The position numbers were made by a program, and so were the translations under genes. From positions 89,951,963-90,015,962 of the forward strand of contig NC_134277.1 of the NCBI RefSeq assembly GCF_949628215.1: a stretch of 64,000 nucleotides of DNA, read 5' to 3'. Below are positions 37,601 through 52,600 of the stretch, piece by piece (position 1 is the stretch's first letter; each line of letters opens with the position of its first letter). This DNA comes from Phalacrocorax aristotelis. Lineage: Eukaryota > Chordata > Aves > Suliformes > Phalacrocoracidae. The notes under the pieces are model-generated. The model ran no database searches. It was not told the origin of the DNA and was given only the letters and a program-made list of their open reading frames with translations.

Positions 37601-40600
37601 GAACAAAGAACTTTGATTCTCTGTGCTGCAATACAATGCTATGATTTTCCTTTCCATTATTAGTCATTAAGATTCACAAACAGGCATGCCATTTTACATA
37701 TAAATGTTGCATAAATAACACGTATTTTCACCTTTTTTCCCTGATTAGTGCTACATTAGGCACCCAGAGGTGGAATAATCTGGATTATTTACACATAGGA
37801 TTAGGGCACTGATATTCTAAGTTTCACTCAATTATTTTACCGACTTTGCCTTGGAACGACAGCTGGTTTAGTATACAAGAACAATCAAGGGGCTAAGCTA
37901 TGTTCACTTGGCTCTACAGGCTCTGTTCCACATGGAAAGTGCTCTGGCACTGATGAACTCAAAGTGCCCTGTTAGGGCAGCTTTACATCCTTCCTGCAAC
38001 ACCAGTATAGCAGAAGAAAGGGAACTACTGTAGGCAGGAAGCAGAGAATCTCTCTCTGTGCCTATTCAAGGAAACCTTCACTTTGAACATGCTGTTGAAA
38101 TCATCTTTAACTTACAGAGAGATATTCAAATTTTATGCAGCCAGATGGCAGGACTCTGATTGGCACTGAAAAACCTACTAGCCTACAGGAAGGACAAAAT
38201 CTCAAGCCCGCCTTCCTATGAAAATCTGATGCCTTTGGCCCTTCATTACCTCCTCCTTCACTATACCCTTCCCTTTCAATTGTTTCCTTTGCAAATGTGC
38301 TTGATTCTGTAAAATGAGTAAAGTGTGTGAACAGAGTAGCACACCTGTAAAATTCCCCCACACCACCCAATCTCTTGCTTCTTGCCTGTGCACAGTTGTT
38401 GGGCCCTGGACAGCGTGACACTGCCTTGAGCTTGAGTGTGCTCGGGACCAGCCCTGATCCAAAGAGAGATTGTTACAAAGCTAGGACCCTCCTGGGACCT
38501 TTTTTTTTTTTTTCTGGTGGAGTGAGGAGGCAGGAAGAAACAGGTGTGCTTGGAGGGGGTCTGCCCCAGAGGAACAAGGACAATGGCGGTTCCCCAAGAG
38601 GGTCAGTGCAGGGGGAGGGGGTTCAGCACAGTGGGGCTAGATAACAGCCAGACCAGCCCTGCAGATGAAGGGCTCAACCCCAGTGCAGGGACGAGGCTGT
38701 AACTGATACTGGCTCTGCACCAAATCTAATCGGTGACCCCTCCCAGCAGAGGTTAGTTACTGGAGTGGGGGTCAAGGACAGGGATCAGCTGGGCCTGGAC
38801 TTCCCATAGGCTATGTTACACCATGGCCTGTCATGTAATCTCACCTCATTAACAAGTAAGTTACTCACCAGCTCCAACAACAGGGGTCCATTTACATCTC
38901 ACACTTAAGTGTGCAACTGGTGTTGCACTCAATGGTGCAGGGAATCTCACCATGGGAACTGATTTACCCATAGGCTGGAACAACAAAGAGCCCTGGCCTG
39001 TCCTGCAGACCTAAAGGCACAACTCAGCAGCACCATTAAGGCACCAACTGCAAGGCAAGAGAAGAGTAACTCTCTCAGGTCCAGCTGGCAGTACATGGGC
39101 ATACCTTGAACCTGCAGCTACTGCTTCTGAGAATGGGATCATAAGACTCAGCAGAACAGACCCACATAGACCTACAAGCCCTTTAAAAGGCACCTTGCAG
39201 CAGCACTAAATCTTTCTGCTTCAGGAGTGTGGCCCTCTTAGGATGTAAACCAGATTGATGTGAAGTACTGCGCAAGGAGAGATTTTACTTTCAAGTGGGG
39301 GATCGTTAGGTTATGTGATTAAAGACTCATCTCCATAAACTTGAAGAAGCACAGAGGAAGAATGAAATGGATGAATGCCAATGCCAGGCCCAAGTTCCCA
39401 GTCAGAAGCTAGCTCTTCTACAGTAAAACAAGCAGCAGCATTCCATGCGTCCTCTCTAATTTAACACATCTCTATGACTTCCAACATGCCTCCATGAAAT
39501 GACAGCTGTGTCCTGATACTAAAGATAAAAACAGTCAAAACTATGCATACCAACTACTACCAACAAAGAAAAGAGCATTTGTTCATGACCTGTGCATCAC
39601 ACCATACCTTTCTTTTTAGTGCCCTGCTTAACCTTTACACAAACGAAGTACTCTCCTTTTTCAGAAAGTCCCAAGACGTGAAGAAGTTCTTCTACCTCAT
39701 TGACATTGTTGGGACATATTACACAGAAGGCATCTCCAGGCTGGTAGTCAAACACTGTACCCTGTTTTAAAATGTGAGATCACTTCCATTAAACTGTATC
39801 ACAAACCAAGGCCAACAAGCATCCCCATTCCTAACAACAATCTTCCTACCAGTGCAGTAGCATGAAGTCTTATGTTCTTCTACTCTGTACTAGCACTTCG
39901 CTGTTTGAAGCACATCAGAAACTGAATACTCATGTTTTCTTTTTGGGTTTAACCTTACTAATTAAAAAAAAATCTTTCCTTATCTGGTTTAAATATTGGG
40001 ACACTCTTTAATAAGAACTGCTTAGCAGCCTAAACAGAAGGAAAACAAATATGTGTTAAGAGGATGCATTACATAACCAGCCCAGATCGTTAATCACTGA
40101 TGTACTTTGTTTTCTGGTTTGAAAATAGCAGAGAAATGAAGTCCTCACAATTAATGCAACTTCGTAAAGAGATACATGACCACTAAAAGAAAATTTCCGG
40201 TTTAAGCTATTTGATGAACTGTGACTGAAATGACCCAAACTGTTTTTATTTTCTGAAGGAAAAAAGAAAAACAACAAGAGAAGAGCACAGTGAAAGTTAA
40301 AAGGTATCTCAGATCTTAAGACCTAGATTCTGCTTAGTTGGCTGAGGCTCTTGTGCACAACTGCTGAAACCTTACTCAAGTTTCTGCCTGTTAGAGGAAA
40401 ATACATAATTATACTTGCATCATTATATTTCCCTTACGCATCAGGTGAGGCTACCTGCATAGACAGACTGTTGAGAATGTTAGGAAAAAAAGGCAAAAAA
40501 TGTTCACATTTTCAGTGGTTGCTGATGACAGGATACATGGATATATACAAATATAAGCAAAAAACCATGTCATCTCAGAGACTCAGTTGCTCAAAACTTA

Positions 40601-43600
40601 ATAGACTCTATTTATAGATGAGATTTAAAGACGTCCCATGGATATGGACACAGATCAAGCTAATAGAGTCCAATAAAAGTTATTGCCAAAATCACAGTAT
40701 CCGCAAGGCAATATTCTGCAAATTTGGAAAGCTGCTGAAAAGCAACATTTTTTTCCTTTTAAAGATTTCTTGTAAAATAATATTGAGCGCTCTCTGCCTT
40801 TCATCTTCAAACCAGTATATAAAATGTAATGTTCCCTGAATAAACTAAACCAGTTTTTACACCGAGGGTAACAGAGGTTGACAGTTTGAGTACTATGTTA
40901 ACAAGTCCGAGCAAATGAATGCCAGAGGCAGAAACAGTACTCAAGAGATAACAATTCTTATTACTTGATCACACTAGTCACAGTATTACTTGTGTAAATT
41001 ACCTACCACAAGGAATAGTCACAATTTACTACACAGTTTCTGAATATTCCCTAAGTTGTATACTTACAAACTGAAAGATCATTAATTTTCAATATTCCCT
41101 GCCTGCTCTTCTCCACTGCAAAATCCCTTCAAAAAGGTATTTCAGTCAATAAGATATCCATGGAACAACAAAGAAATCAATTTTGCACTTTATTTCTGTT
41201 TTGACTTCCATGGAGTCATACCTTTAAGTGAACAAATCAAGCTTTTCATTTACAAAACGCATCAGCCTAGACTGACATCCTGTTGTCTAGGGAATTATTT
41301 TTTCAATTTAAAAAGACAAATAAATAATAATTTTGCCACCAGTTTTTATCATAATACACACATGCTTTTTCACCCCTTATTTTTAACCCACTAAAGAAAA
41401 AGCCATCACTAACTTACTGCAATATCAAGTTCTAAGAGCAATGCAGTTTTCACCGCATCTTCTCTAGTGAGCTGAACTGCTTTTGTAACTGGCACTTCAA
41501 AGGTTGTTCCCTCTGAAATCAGTGAGGACAGATGTGGATTCTGAAAAAAAGGACATGAAAACTTACACTAAAAATGCAAATCAGCTGAATGACAGCTTAC
41601 TATGACATACAATTAGTGTTGGTACAATTTCTTGGAAACAGTCTTAGAAAACAATTCAAAACAATGAGGAAAAACAGGAGTCTTCTATATACATACTCTT
41701 CTGCTCTACATTTTTAAAAAATCACATCCAAGCAGTAACAGGTGTGTATTCAACTGTAAAATGTCAACAGGCTTGAACAGTCTAATAGGCCTAAACTACT
41801 ACCAAACGCAGCTAGCTGTTTCTTTTTTCAAGAGCTGCCTTGAAAATAGCCAATTAGAGAATGACATTGATGTTAAAACCCAGAAAACTCCCACTTAATT
41901 TAAGGATTACTAGGTGTACAGAACAGATGTTAGAACAGAAGCTATTTAAAAACATCATTGCAGACTTACAGATTAAGACTTTTGGGGTGCAGATGGAGCT
42001 ATTATTACAGGCAATTTATAAGAGGAATTTTTAAAACTATAGTTAGAGCTAATCAGCAAACTCCAGACAACACAGCATCATGTTACACCACAACATTTCT
42101 ACACATGTGAAAATGTGCCCCAAGAATTGTAAATGGGCACACCAAGTATAATTCCAGACCACCTCTGACAAAGTCTGTCACTTGAAGATCAGACTACAGC
42201 CCTCATTTCTCCATCACTATTGTCAGCAAGCTTCATCTGAGATCAATACAAAGAAAAATGAAGAGACACCAAATGTCCATAACAAATAGGAAGAAATTAT
42301 TCTACCAATACAAGAATATCAGTAAATCTGAAGATTTCTTATGTATTTAAAAAAGAAAAAAAAAAAAAAAAGGAGCCAGGAGAATCACTTGAGACCAATG
42401 GTTAGAAGTTTTACTATTCTCCTAAAATTTTGACATGGTGATTAACAGCTTGGGCCATATCAAGCTATTGTACCTCAGCTGGACTGTGATAACTGCCTAC
42501 ATTCACATCCTCTCCAAGTGAAGTTCAAGGCATAATGAGATCAAGATTTAGGCTAAATTGTATTATCTTAGATTTGCCACAAAGGCTTAAGATGCAGACG
42601 ATTACTGCTCTGCTACTAATAAGCAGCACCTTGTTAATTCAACCTTGACACTCAACAGCCAGGACCATATAAGTAACTAGAGAGACGAAATACCCAGCCT
42701 TCTTTCAATGGCAGGGAGTCTCCTTCCAGAGATATCCAAACCTCAAGCTGATGCATTTCAAAACAAGCCAACTTCAGCTGTGCTTGGCAAAAAACTACCC
42801 ATGGCTGTTGCAATGTAAGACACTGGAATCATAGAACAGTTTCAGTTGGAAGGGACCTTTAAAGGTCACCTAGTCAAACCCTTCTGCATTGAGCAGAGAC
42901 ATCTTCAACTAGATCAGGTTGCTCAGAGCCCCGTCCAACTTGTCCTTGAATGTTTCCAGATATGGGGCATCTACCATCTCTCTGGGCAACCTGTTCCAGT
43001 GTATCACCACCCTCATACTAAAAATTTTTTCCCTTATATCCAGTCTAAATCTACACTCCTTTAGTTTAAAACCATTACCCCTTGTCCTATCACAACAGGC
43101 CTTGCTAAAGACATTGCTCCCATCCTTCCTATAGGCCCCCTTCAAGTACTGAAAGGCTGCAACAAGGTCTCTCTGCAGCCTTCTCTTCTCCAGGCTGAGC
43201 AACCCCAGCTCTTTCAGCCCGTCTTCACAGGAGAGGTGCTTCAGCCCTCAGATCGTTTTTGTGGCCCTCCTCTGGACCTGCTTCAACAGTTCCATGTCCT
43301 TACTGTGCTGGGGGCTCCTGAACTGGATGCAGCACTGCAGGTGGGGTCTCACCAGAGCAGAGAAGAAGGGCAGAATCACCCCCCTTACCTGCTCGCCACA
43401 CTTCTTTTGATGCAGCCCAGGATGTGGTTGTCCTTCTGGGCTGTGAGCGCACACTGTTTCTGGGCTGCGAGTGCTCATGTACAGCTTTTCGTTCACCAGT
43501 AACCCTAAGTCCTCCTCCTCAGGGCTGCTCTCAATCTCTTGATCCCCCAGCCTGTACCGACACCAGGGGTTGCCCCGACCCAGGTGCAGGACCTCGCACT

Positions 43601-46600
43601 TGGCCTTGTTGAACCTCATGAGGTTCTCACAGGCCCACCTCTCCAGCTTGTCCAGGTCTCTCTGGATGACATCCCATCCTTCTGGCATGTCAACTGCACC
43701 ACTCAGCTTGGTGTCATCTGCAAACTTGCTGAGGGTGCACTCGATCCCACTATGTCATTGATGAAGAAGGACATGAATTGTGTCTCACTTGTAAAAAACA
43801 GACATGACCCTACATGTGCCCTACCTGTTGACAAGGTCTAGCCAACTACGTCAAGTCAAAAATAGCAGCAAAGGAAAAAAAGCCCAAACCTGCATTTGAT
43901 TCTTTCCAAAGCTCAAGACAATCATCTGTCTTTATTCCTGAAATCTGGACTATAATCTTTAATCTGTCACTGAATTCCAGATTAGCAGATTCAGCTTTTT
44001 CTAATTGCTGCTCAAAAGCAAAATATACTTTTTTTTCTATTTACAGAAAAGTTAAGGTATCAATATTAGAACCTGATCAATTACTTCAGAGATCAGCCTG
44101 AATATATATGACTTTAAATTACTTTAATACTATGACTTTAAAATAAGAAAATGGGCTCTTTTAACCACTATAGCACCAGTTTCAACCCAACTATTAGTGT
44201 TTAATTGAAAAGTACCTCTAAATCATAAATCTTTATTTCAGTAATTTGTACCAGTAATTTGTACCAGTACTTAAGGGGCAGCTACAAAGAAGATGGAGAC
44301 TCCCTTTTTACATGGAGTCACATGGAGAGGACAAGGGGGAATGGACACAAGTTGCTCTTGGGGACATTCTGATTGGGCACCAGAGGGAAATTTTTCACAC
44401 TGAGGACAGTCAACCATTGGAATAATCTCCCCAGGGAAGTGGTTGACTCGGCCACGTTGGACACCTTCAAGAGTCGTCTGGACAGGGTGCTGGGCCATCT
44501 TGTCTAGGCTGGGCTCTTCCTAGAAAGGTTGGACTAGATGATCCCCGAGGTCCCTTCCAACCTGTGGTTCTGTGTGTGATTCTGTGTGTGAATTGTTTAA
44601 TTCAACAATCTGAACAAAACCAACCACAATATGAGGTCTAAAAGAAAAGCAAAGTTATCCAGTGTTTAAACACATATAACTCTTACATAATTTTATTGGC
44701 TAGACTAAATGATTCTCTCAGAATTACCATTGACACTGTCAGAGAAAGTGTCAGGGCCCTGAGGATACTAATGGGCTTTCATGGTCCTGACCAGCCTCAG
44801 CCAGAGGACTCTACCCCACCTCTGTTCATGGGCCCACAAGTCCCCTCTCAGCTCAGCCCTGGTCTTCAATTCCTGCCTGAGCTACATCACAGGAGCACTG
44901 GTCAGCAGCTCAGCCACCACCATACCCATGGCTGGCCACAGATGCTGTTGAGCCAAGCCTGGATCTGCAGACCAACTTCCTGGCTTAGCCCCAGACCTGC
45001 CTCATTCCCACAAACTTGTCTGATGATCTGCACTCTTGGCTGATCCTGGCTGCCATCTCCTGGTTTGCCTTGCTTGGGTATTGGGTAACAGAGCTGGCTG
45101 TGTTACCACCCTCAGCTCCTGGCTCCTTGTCCCTTAAAGAGCCGCCAGCCTTCATGACTCCCTCACACAGACAACCAAAACATCTAGCCTCTGGCAGGCA
45201 ACCAGAAAAGTCTGAGTCATGCTTTTCAGTTCACTTTGATCACTAAACATGCCAAGTGGAGATGATCACCAGCTCATGCTGATTCTCCTCTTTGTACAGC
45301 AGGTCTTTATTTAACATGGCTTCACATGAAAAGCACACTGCCTTTCAATCTGCAGTTCATCTTCTGTTTCCAATAGTAAAATTATGATCATGTTTTTACA
45401 ATGACAGGTTTCTCTGTTACTAAATACGCAGTAAGATTTTGAACAACTTTACACCCTCTTGAGGCATTCTGCAAGTACTAAAAATTTGAACAGAAATTGT
45501 ACTGTATTCCTTTCTACAGAAAGATGTTTTCACCATCCTAACATAAGCCACTGAGGATTTTAATTCTTCCATTCCTGGCACTGCAATGCCATTCCTTTAT
45601 CAAATTATTATTTAGCTAAACTACACTTTTACATCTGTGTCCGTAACTCATACGGTGGTAACTACATTTTAGCCTTATAGATGGACCTTCCACTTACAAT
45701 TCAAAAGCCTCCTGCGTTTGGGGACGTTATCTCCTTCATATAGGATCCACTTGGTCTTTTGAGCCATATGTAGGATTTTACACTCGTGCTCCTACCAGAG
45801 CTGGATACATTCATCACTCAAAGTGAAGTCCTTACCTCACCATGGGTGTCCTGAAACTGCACCTCTATATATTCTGGGGGCAAGGCAGGAATATTAAGAG
45901 CAGACTGAGAGACAGGAGGGACAGAATGAACAAGTGAAGGTTCGGTGTCTCTAGCTGAAGCCACAAGATGGATGTCAACCAGTTTCTGTGTCAGAACATC
46001 AGAACTCTTCACTCTTTCATCTTCTAGCTTCAAGTTCTGTACTTCTGAGCTTAAGTTTAGTTCATGCCTGATCTGCGGGGCTGCAGAGGGGGAGCTAGAA
46101 ACAGCATCAGTGCTCATGCCTTCTTTTTCTTTCTGCAACTGAAACGCTTCCTTAAGGGCAAGCCAAAGTCCATCAATCCAAGGATCAACCACTAGTTCCA
46201 AACTGGGGAGGGAAGGAAAAAACAAGGAGAAAGGAATGGTTGACTTACTGGACTGTTAATTTACAAATAATGAAAAAAAAACCAAAAGCTAAACACACTA
46301 TTAATTTTCCATTTTTAATATATATATATCTGCAGCTGTTACCAAGATGAATTTTCTGTTAAAAAAATATTTTCATTTAATTCCTACCACTATGTAAATT
46401 TATGGAGTCTTGAGTGTGTATCTCGAATGTGTAACAGCCTCGCTCTTCTTCCAGTTTCTCATTTTTATTTCCTTACGCTGAACTTTATGAGATGATGTTG
46501 AAGGGATGTTAGCAAAATATGCAACTTTTCACTGTGCAACAGCAACATCAATATCTTACATTAATGTTCCATTGTTATTATTTTACGGTTATGGCAATGT

Positions 46601-49600
46601 TTGTGTTCAGTTGTCTCATATCATCACGCACAGAACCAATATAATCTGCAGTTCAAAATAAATAAGCCAAGACTGCAGCCTATCGGCCGGAAAGAGCAAC
46701 AAAACAGTTGTTGTCTTACACAATTCCTCTATGGCAAATCAAAAAAACCTTCTTACATAATTCCTCTACAGTGATTAAAAAACCCCAAACAACAAAAAAC
46801 CCAAACTCACAAATTTAACCAAATTCATATGTAATTATTGCATCTTGAAGAAATAAAATCCAAACTCATTCAGCTCTTACCCTACACAATCATCTGCTAA
46901 TCCTGTGTCGTAGAAGTGCTGGGCACCAAGTTCTTGAAGTCGTCTGTCTACTGTCTTTCCACCATTACAAAAGAATGCGTACTCTGAGTCTCCCAGACCT
47001 AGCAAATTCAAGGAAAGAGGAATCATGTCAATCAGCCAGTCATCCAGGCTACACAGACAAAGGTCTGCAAAGAAAACACAGGATTTTCTTGCAGGCAGAC
47101 AAAAGAATCTAATATAGCAAAGTGCACATTACCACAACACTTTATGACCTTCAAAAAAGAATTGTTTTTCCCAAAGTAGAGCTGAAAAAGTGGTTCCTCC
47201 TTCACAAATGTGAGAGACGGAATTTCTCTGAAAACACTTTGTTTTCAATACTTCACATTTCAGAAGAATGTTGTTTTAGTTTGAGGCTTTTAAAAAAATT
47301 CCAAACCCACTCTTACAGGAAAAATGTAAGGACCTGAAATAATTAGGAAAAGAGTGAAACTGAAACTGTATGTGAATTACCAAAAGAAGTTATCTCACCT
47401 TCAGGTTTAAATGGTTAATATATATCAACAACATAAGGGAGAGAGTATTAAAAGTAATTTAAAAATACTGGAACCCTGGGGAGGGTGTGTGTGTGGGTGT
47501 GAATCAAACACAGGAACGATTTTGAACAATATGAAATAAGAAACGTAGGAAAATGTGCACAAAGGAATCTGATTTCTGGGGGGGAGGATGTTGGATCAGA
47601 AATTCCTTTGTAGATCTCATTTTCACTGCACTGAGTTCTTCCGCCCTCTAACAGTCCTGAAGATGTTCCGTTAGAAGCAGATGCTCTTTGTTATCAGTTA
47701 AACTTTATTATCCGTGGACTCAGGAGGTATGCTCACGGAGGACCTGAGATTTTAAGAGATCAACTAAACGACTGACCCACCCTCAAAGCGATCAACTACA
47801 CATACCTCATCCTTAACAACTACTTATCTAACAAACCCAAAGACCACTGGTTACGTAGTCTTCACAAATTCTGTAAGTAATCCACACCACTGTTTCACTA
47901 TCTTAACGATTACGTTTTTTTCACAGCCTGACACCTTCTTGTGTACAATTTCAAACCACTAGATATTTATCATCCCCACCTAACAAGGGACTATTCCTTT
48001 CTCCTTCACAACAGCCTTATTTTAATTTTTCCTTTTTTTTTTTTTTTTTTAAAAGACTTCTGCTCCCTCTCAGGAATGGTACTTAGGGGTAACATTTCAT
48101 CGAACAAGCTGAAATGGATACTGTGAATGTATTTTAAGACTGATAACTTTTTAGACTAGAAACACAAAACATGTTATAACTTAAGACACTATAACAGTAT
48201 CTTTTACAACAAAAGTCAGTACTAATAAAATGCTTATGTTTATGCATATATGCATTCAGTCAGCTATGAAAAACCTAACCATTTCACAAACTGTAATGCA
48301 TAACCAGGTAATAGCTTAACATCTCAAAATGTTACATGATTAGGATGCATATATTTCAGGCTTCCACATTATATATCCACTAGAAATTTCCTCCTAGTGA
48401 ATACTTTCCTTAGTAGAAACCTATCAACTTGTCAGGCAAAAATAATCCAGCTTCAACTAGAGGTTTCCGGAGTTTGTTTAAACACAATCTGAAAACTCAA
48501 AAAACTGACCTTACCATAAACCCCAAGATATATCAGTTGCATTTTGCCAAATCTGTATTTTGCATATCAATCTTTAACCTGAAGTTACATTCCTTCTACT
48601 GACGAATATAACATTAAAAGTTTTAAAAATTACTGCAAATTTAAAGGGATAGGATGATCTTAAAACCTTATTTTTTAAGAACGTTTTATAATACCTTTCC
48701 CTCTGAATAGAAAAATGCCCAATTACTCGAAAGTCAATTAAACTCAACTAGTCCATAGAGACTTGACACAAAATTAAAACTTCAACAATTTTAGATAGCT
48801 TATGCAAATAGTTTTGTTTATGCAAAGAAAACTAAATGATGAAAAAATTAAATTGGTAGCTTACACTCAGATCCTTTCTGTGCCACTTTTCCTTTATGGC
48901 TCATAGAGGACGTTACACAGAAAATCTGCTCATGTTATAAAAACAAATGCTATATAAGCACTTAAATAAACCCCAAACAACTTATTCACAAGTAAAAAGT
49001 ATAAATATTATTCACTGACAGACAAGTGCTGCAATAATATGGAAATTACTAAATCACCTAACAATCCATACTGGAGATGTGCAAAATGATCAGGTGGCAA
49101 GCTCGTGTCTTTAATCTTCTTTACAAACTTGCGGGCAGTGTCTGGTGGGTCTCCCGTACCAGTAGTGGAAATAACAATAACTACAGGATCCTTTTCCGTT
49201 TCCAAGTTATACTGTAAGCAACAGAACAAGTAAGTTACAAGGTGCTATGTGATACGTATTTGTGGCCTTAGCTATTACCTTCCACCCTCCTTTTTCCCCA
49301 AAGGTACACAGAAAAAATGTTTAATCTCATTTTACTTGTATTAAACCACAGAAAGTCTTTCAAGTAGTTATAAGTCATTTTGGGGATGCAACTTATAACC
49401 CTGGCTGGAGTTTTCAAGACCACACTGTGTAAAGCCCCGAGGAACCTGCTTTGATCTCAGCTGACCCTGCTGCAAGATGACCTCATGAAGTTCCTTCCAA
49501 CCTGAATTATCCTATAATCCCATACGCAAATGTTGAAGGGCAGCATTTTGAGCAGATTAGTACACACGCGAAGAATACTTTGCAACTGCGCTCAGCTTAA

Positions 49601-52600
49601 ATGCACAACTCTTACAGTATTTCCTTTGTCAAGTGGATAAAGTATTTTTGTATGTACGATCACAATCACACAGTTAGCCATAATCCCAATAATTTCTCAC
49701 AGATAACTGGGGTGTGGCCATACAAACTGTGGGAATAATTTCTAAGTTCCATCAGGGATCATTCGGTTCTGTCTGATAACTTCCATGTTACATCTGTCTT
49801 GGCCACAAAAAATCCCCCTGTGCTCTGGGGGACCTAAGATAGCTCTGAACAGAGATAACCAGTCACCATGCTCTACAGTCTGATTCATTTTGGCCCCTTC
49901 ACCCTGCCCCCAATTCATTTCTCTCCCCTCTGCTAACACCAGTCTTTCACATTTCCAATGGTTTTATGGGTGATACTCCCATTATACCAGGTCAACAAGA
50001 ACTGCCTATATTAGGGATTGTACGTCAGTTCCATAAATTCAGGTCTTGTGTGACAATTTATTGCTCCTGAAGTAAAAAGCATTCTTTTTCTTTGACTATT
50101 CCAGCTTTCCATTGATAATGGGCTGCAGCACTGTGCTCGTGTGCTGACTGCCAGGTCACCCGCACAACACACTCTCACAGCACCTCCAGGCTACAGGTTT
50201 TGAATCACACAGACAGCTAGCGACCTACCTGAAACAGGACTCCACAGAATCAGACACCTTGTTTGGGAGTGACCTCTGGAGGTCACCTAGTCCCAGCCCA
50301 TGCTCCATGTGGGACTACCTGCCAACGCTGCATTAGGTCAGCTATGACTCTGGCTGAATTTTGAAAACTTTCAAGGATAAAGATTCTGCTTTTCTGGGCA
50401 GCCTCTTCCAACAAGAACAACTTCCCCACTAGTGTCAAATCTGAGTTTATCAGGCTGCACTCAGTGGATTTTGCCTCCTGTTGCAGTCTTCTGCTGCCAA
50501 GAAGTGTTTGGCTCCAGTGGGCTGCTATTAGGTCACTCCTTAGCCTCCTTTTTGGCATAATAAGCAACCCAAGGTCCTTCTATTGCTCCCTGTAGGCTTC
50601 AGTTTAAACTCTCTCCCAGCATTCCAAGTTTAATAAAATAGTAGGGTTATGAGAAAATATATATAAAAATGGGAAGAGATGCTAGGCTTCATTTCAAGCA
50701 GTTTCAGGACTGCAATTCAAAACTTCAGAGTATGAGGAGTTATGTTCCAAACACTTCACTCAATAAATCACTCAAACCTTATCCCTGCCTCAAGCCATGT
50801 AAAAAGTTACCCCTTACATCTACAAACCAAAAAGGTTGGGAATACAAAGAAATAGAGTATCAAGGGGTTTTGCTGTTGTCATTTTTCCAAAACCTTCCTG
50901 AAGAACCTAAAAGCAGTTGCATGGAGCAACTTAAACTGTCATCTGGAACAATGTCTAATCCCATTTGACAGTGGTCAGATGCAACCCAACTGGGTTGCAG
51001 TAAGCCAGATTTTCAAAACTTCCACAGCTGATTTGAAAAGTACAAATACAATAGACTCTGCAGTGCATTGCCACAGGTGACTACTGCATTTACAAACAAA
51101 AGCAAATTTATCAAGTAAAAAGGGTCTACTAGTATCACATAAAAATTTACCATAAATCGTGTTCCATTAAAAAAAAAAGATACAAGCCTAGAAAGTAAGA
51201 AGTAGTGTATTAGAACAGATGTATCATTGGTTCACTAAACTCTTGCTCCACTGCACATTCTCCTATGCAATCTTAAAAGACCTTTTGGAAGCCAAACGTT
51301 TGGCGACAGAGGTCCTGCATTAATTTGCGTCAATTACTGGGAGGTCTGATATATCACTAGACCAACAAGAGCCTTACGCAGTTAGTTTTTTACCCTACTT
51401 TCCACTTCTTCCTATATCCTTAGTGTTACAGCTTTGTCCCATTCTTTCTCTTTCCTTCAGTAGTACTCAGCTGAGGGCAGCAGCGCCACAACAGCAGAGC
51501 GCAGCATGTTCAAGCTGTGAATGATTGCTGAAGGAAGAGGATGGGATCAGGCACCCAGATATATCCTGTCCAGAGCAATACACATCATGGCAAATGTGCT
51601 TATTCAGATACCTCATCCAAGGCTGACTACATGCACTGTCACCCAAGATGATCTCCGTTTAGCCCCCTCTTACTGTTCCTACCTCACTTCCACTTCATTT
51701 CAGTCTTTCAAGCATAAAAAGCAATCACAGCAATCAACCAAAGATTTATGACCTTTTCTCACCTACAAGAGAGTAGGTGAGAGGCACTAATTGGAAACAG
51801 CCAGTGTTTCTGAGACTTGAGCAGTATTTGACCATTCATTTTAGTATGACAACAGGACCACATTACGATTATTGGCTCTTTAGCCACCTGTTCCATCCAA
51901 AGACCTTCACAGCAATCCCTCTGAGTGATGACAAGGTCTGAAAAACACCCAACAGCCACATAAAGACAGGCCTTCTGAGAAATATGGATAAAACTTCCTT
52001 GCCTAAAGCATACACGCACACACACCTGCCTGAACCGTGCATGTAGAGGAATAAACTCTCAGATATAACATGCCCAAAGGATATAACATGCAAGCAAGCT
52101 CTTGCTGCAGTACATTATGTCACCCTGCCTTCCCCTCCCCAACTACACTTAAGCTTCTAGAAGTCCTCTTTATTTACAGTAAATGGTAAAGAAAAGCTTA
52201 AGTGATGAAACCTCCAAAGCTGTAGGAATTACTTTTTTCCTCAGTGCCCAATTTTCAGATTCCCAATTCAGTATATCTTTCTACCTCATCAATAACTCAC
52301 AGCTCTGAGTTGTCTTGTGAAATTTGACAAAATAGACTTATTCAAGTGGCAGGCCAGTAACAGGGCTAGAAATATCCTGCCTACTACTTTCCTGAAAATA
52401 ATCTCCAAACCTGTCAAATGCAGAAGAAATTAAATGGATGAATAAGGAGAATCTTCACAACCCTTGCTGTCTGCGTAAAAGTCTCTTTATAACACTTTGC
52501 TACGTACTCAGTGAACATTCATTCAAAAGCAGATGTCCAGCTACCCAATGCGTAGTGTATCTTCAAGCCAGCAACTCGCTAAAAGAGAACTAAATTATTT

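Larger units (their letters stand above)
35979..39607 (-). other. MTRR: MTRR intron (coding exons 6-7)
   Basis: Holds an AT microsatellite (36474-36557), a possible MIR-like SINE fossil (about 37560-37660), a T14 run near 38502 and a GC-richer unassigned stretch 38520-39200. Confidence 0.55.

Noticed and set aside
44696-45043. 115-codon plus-strand frame in an MTRR intron
   Set aside because: Compositional artefact of a GC-rich, probably repeat-derived block; no domain and no splice context.
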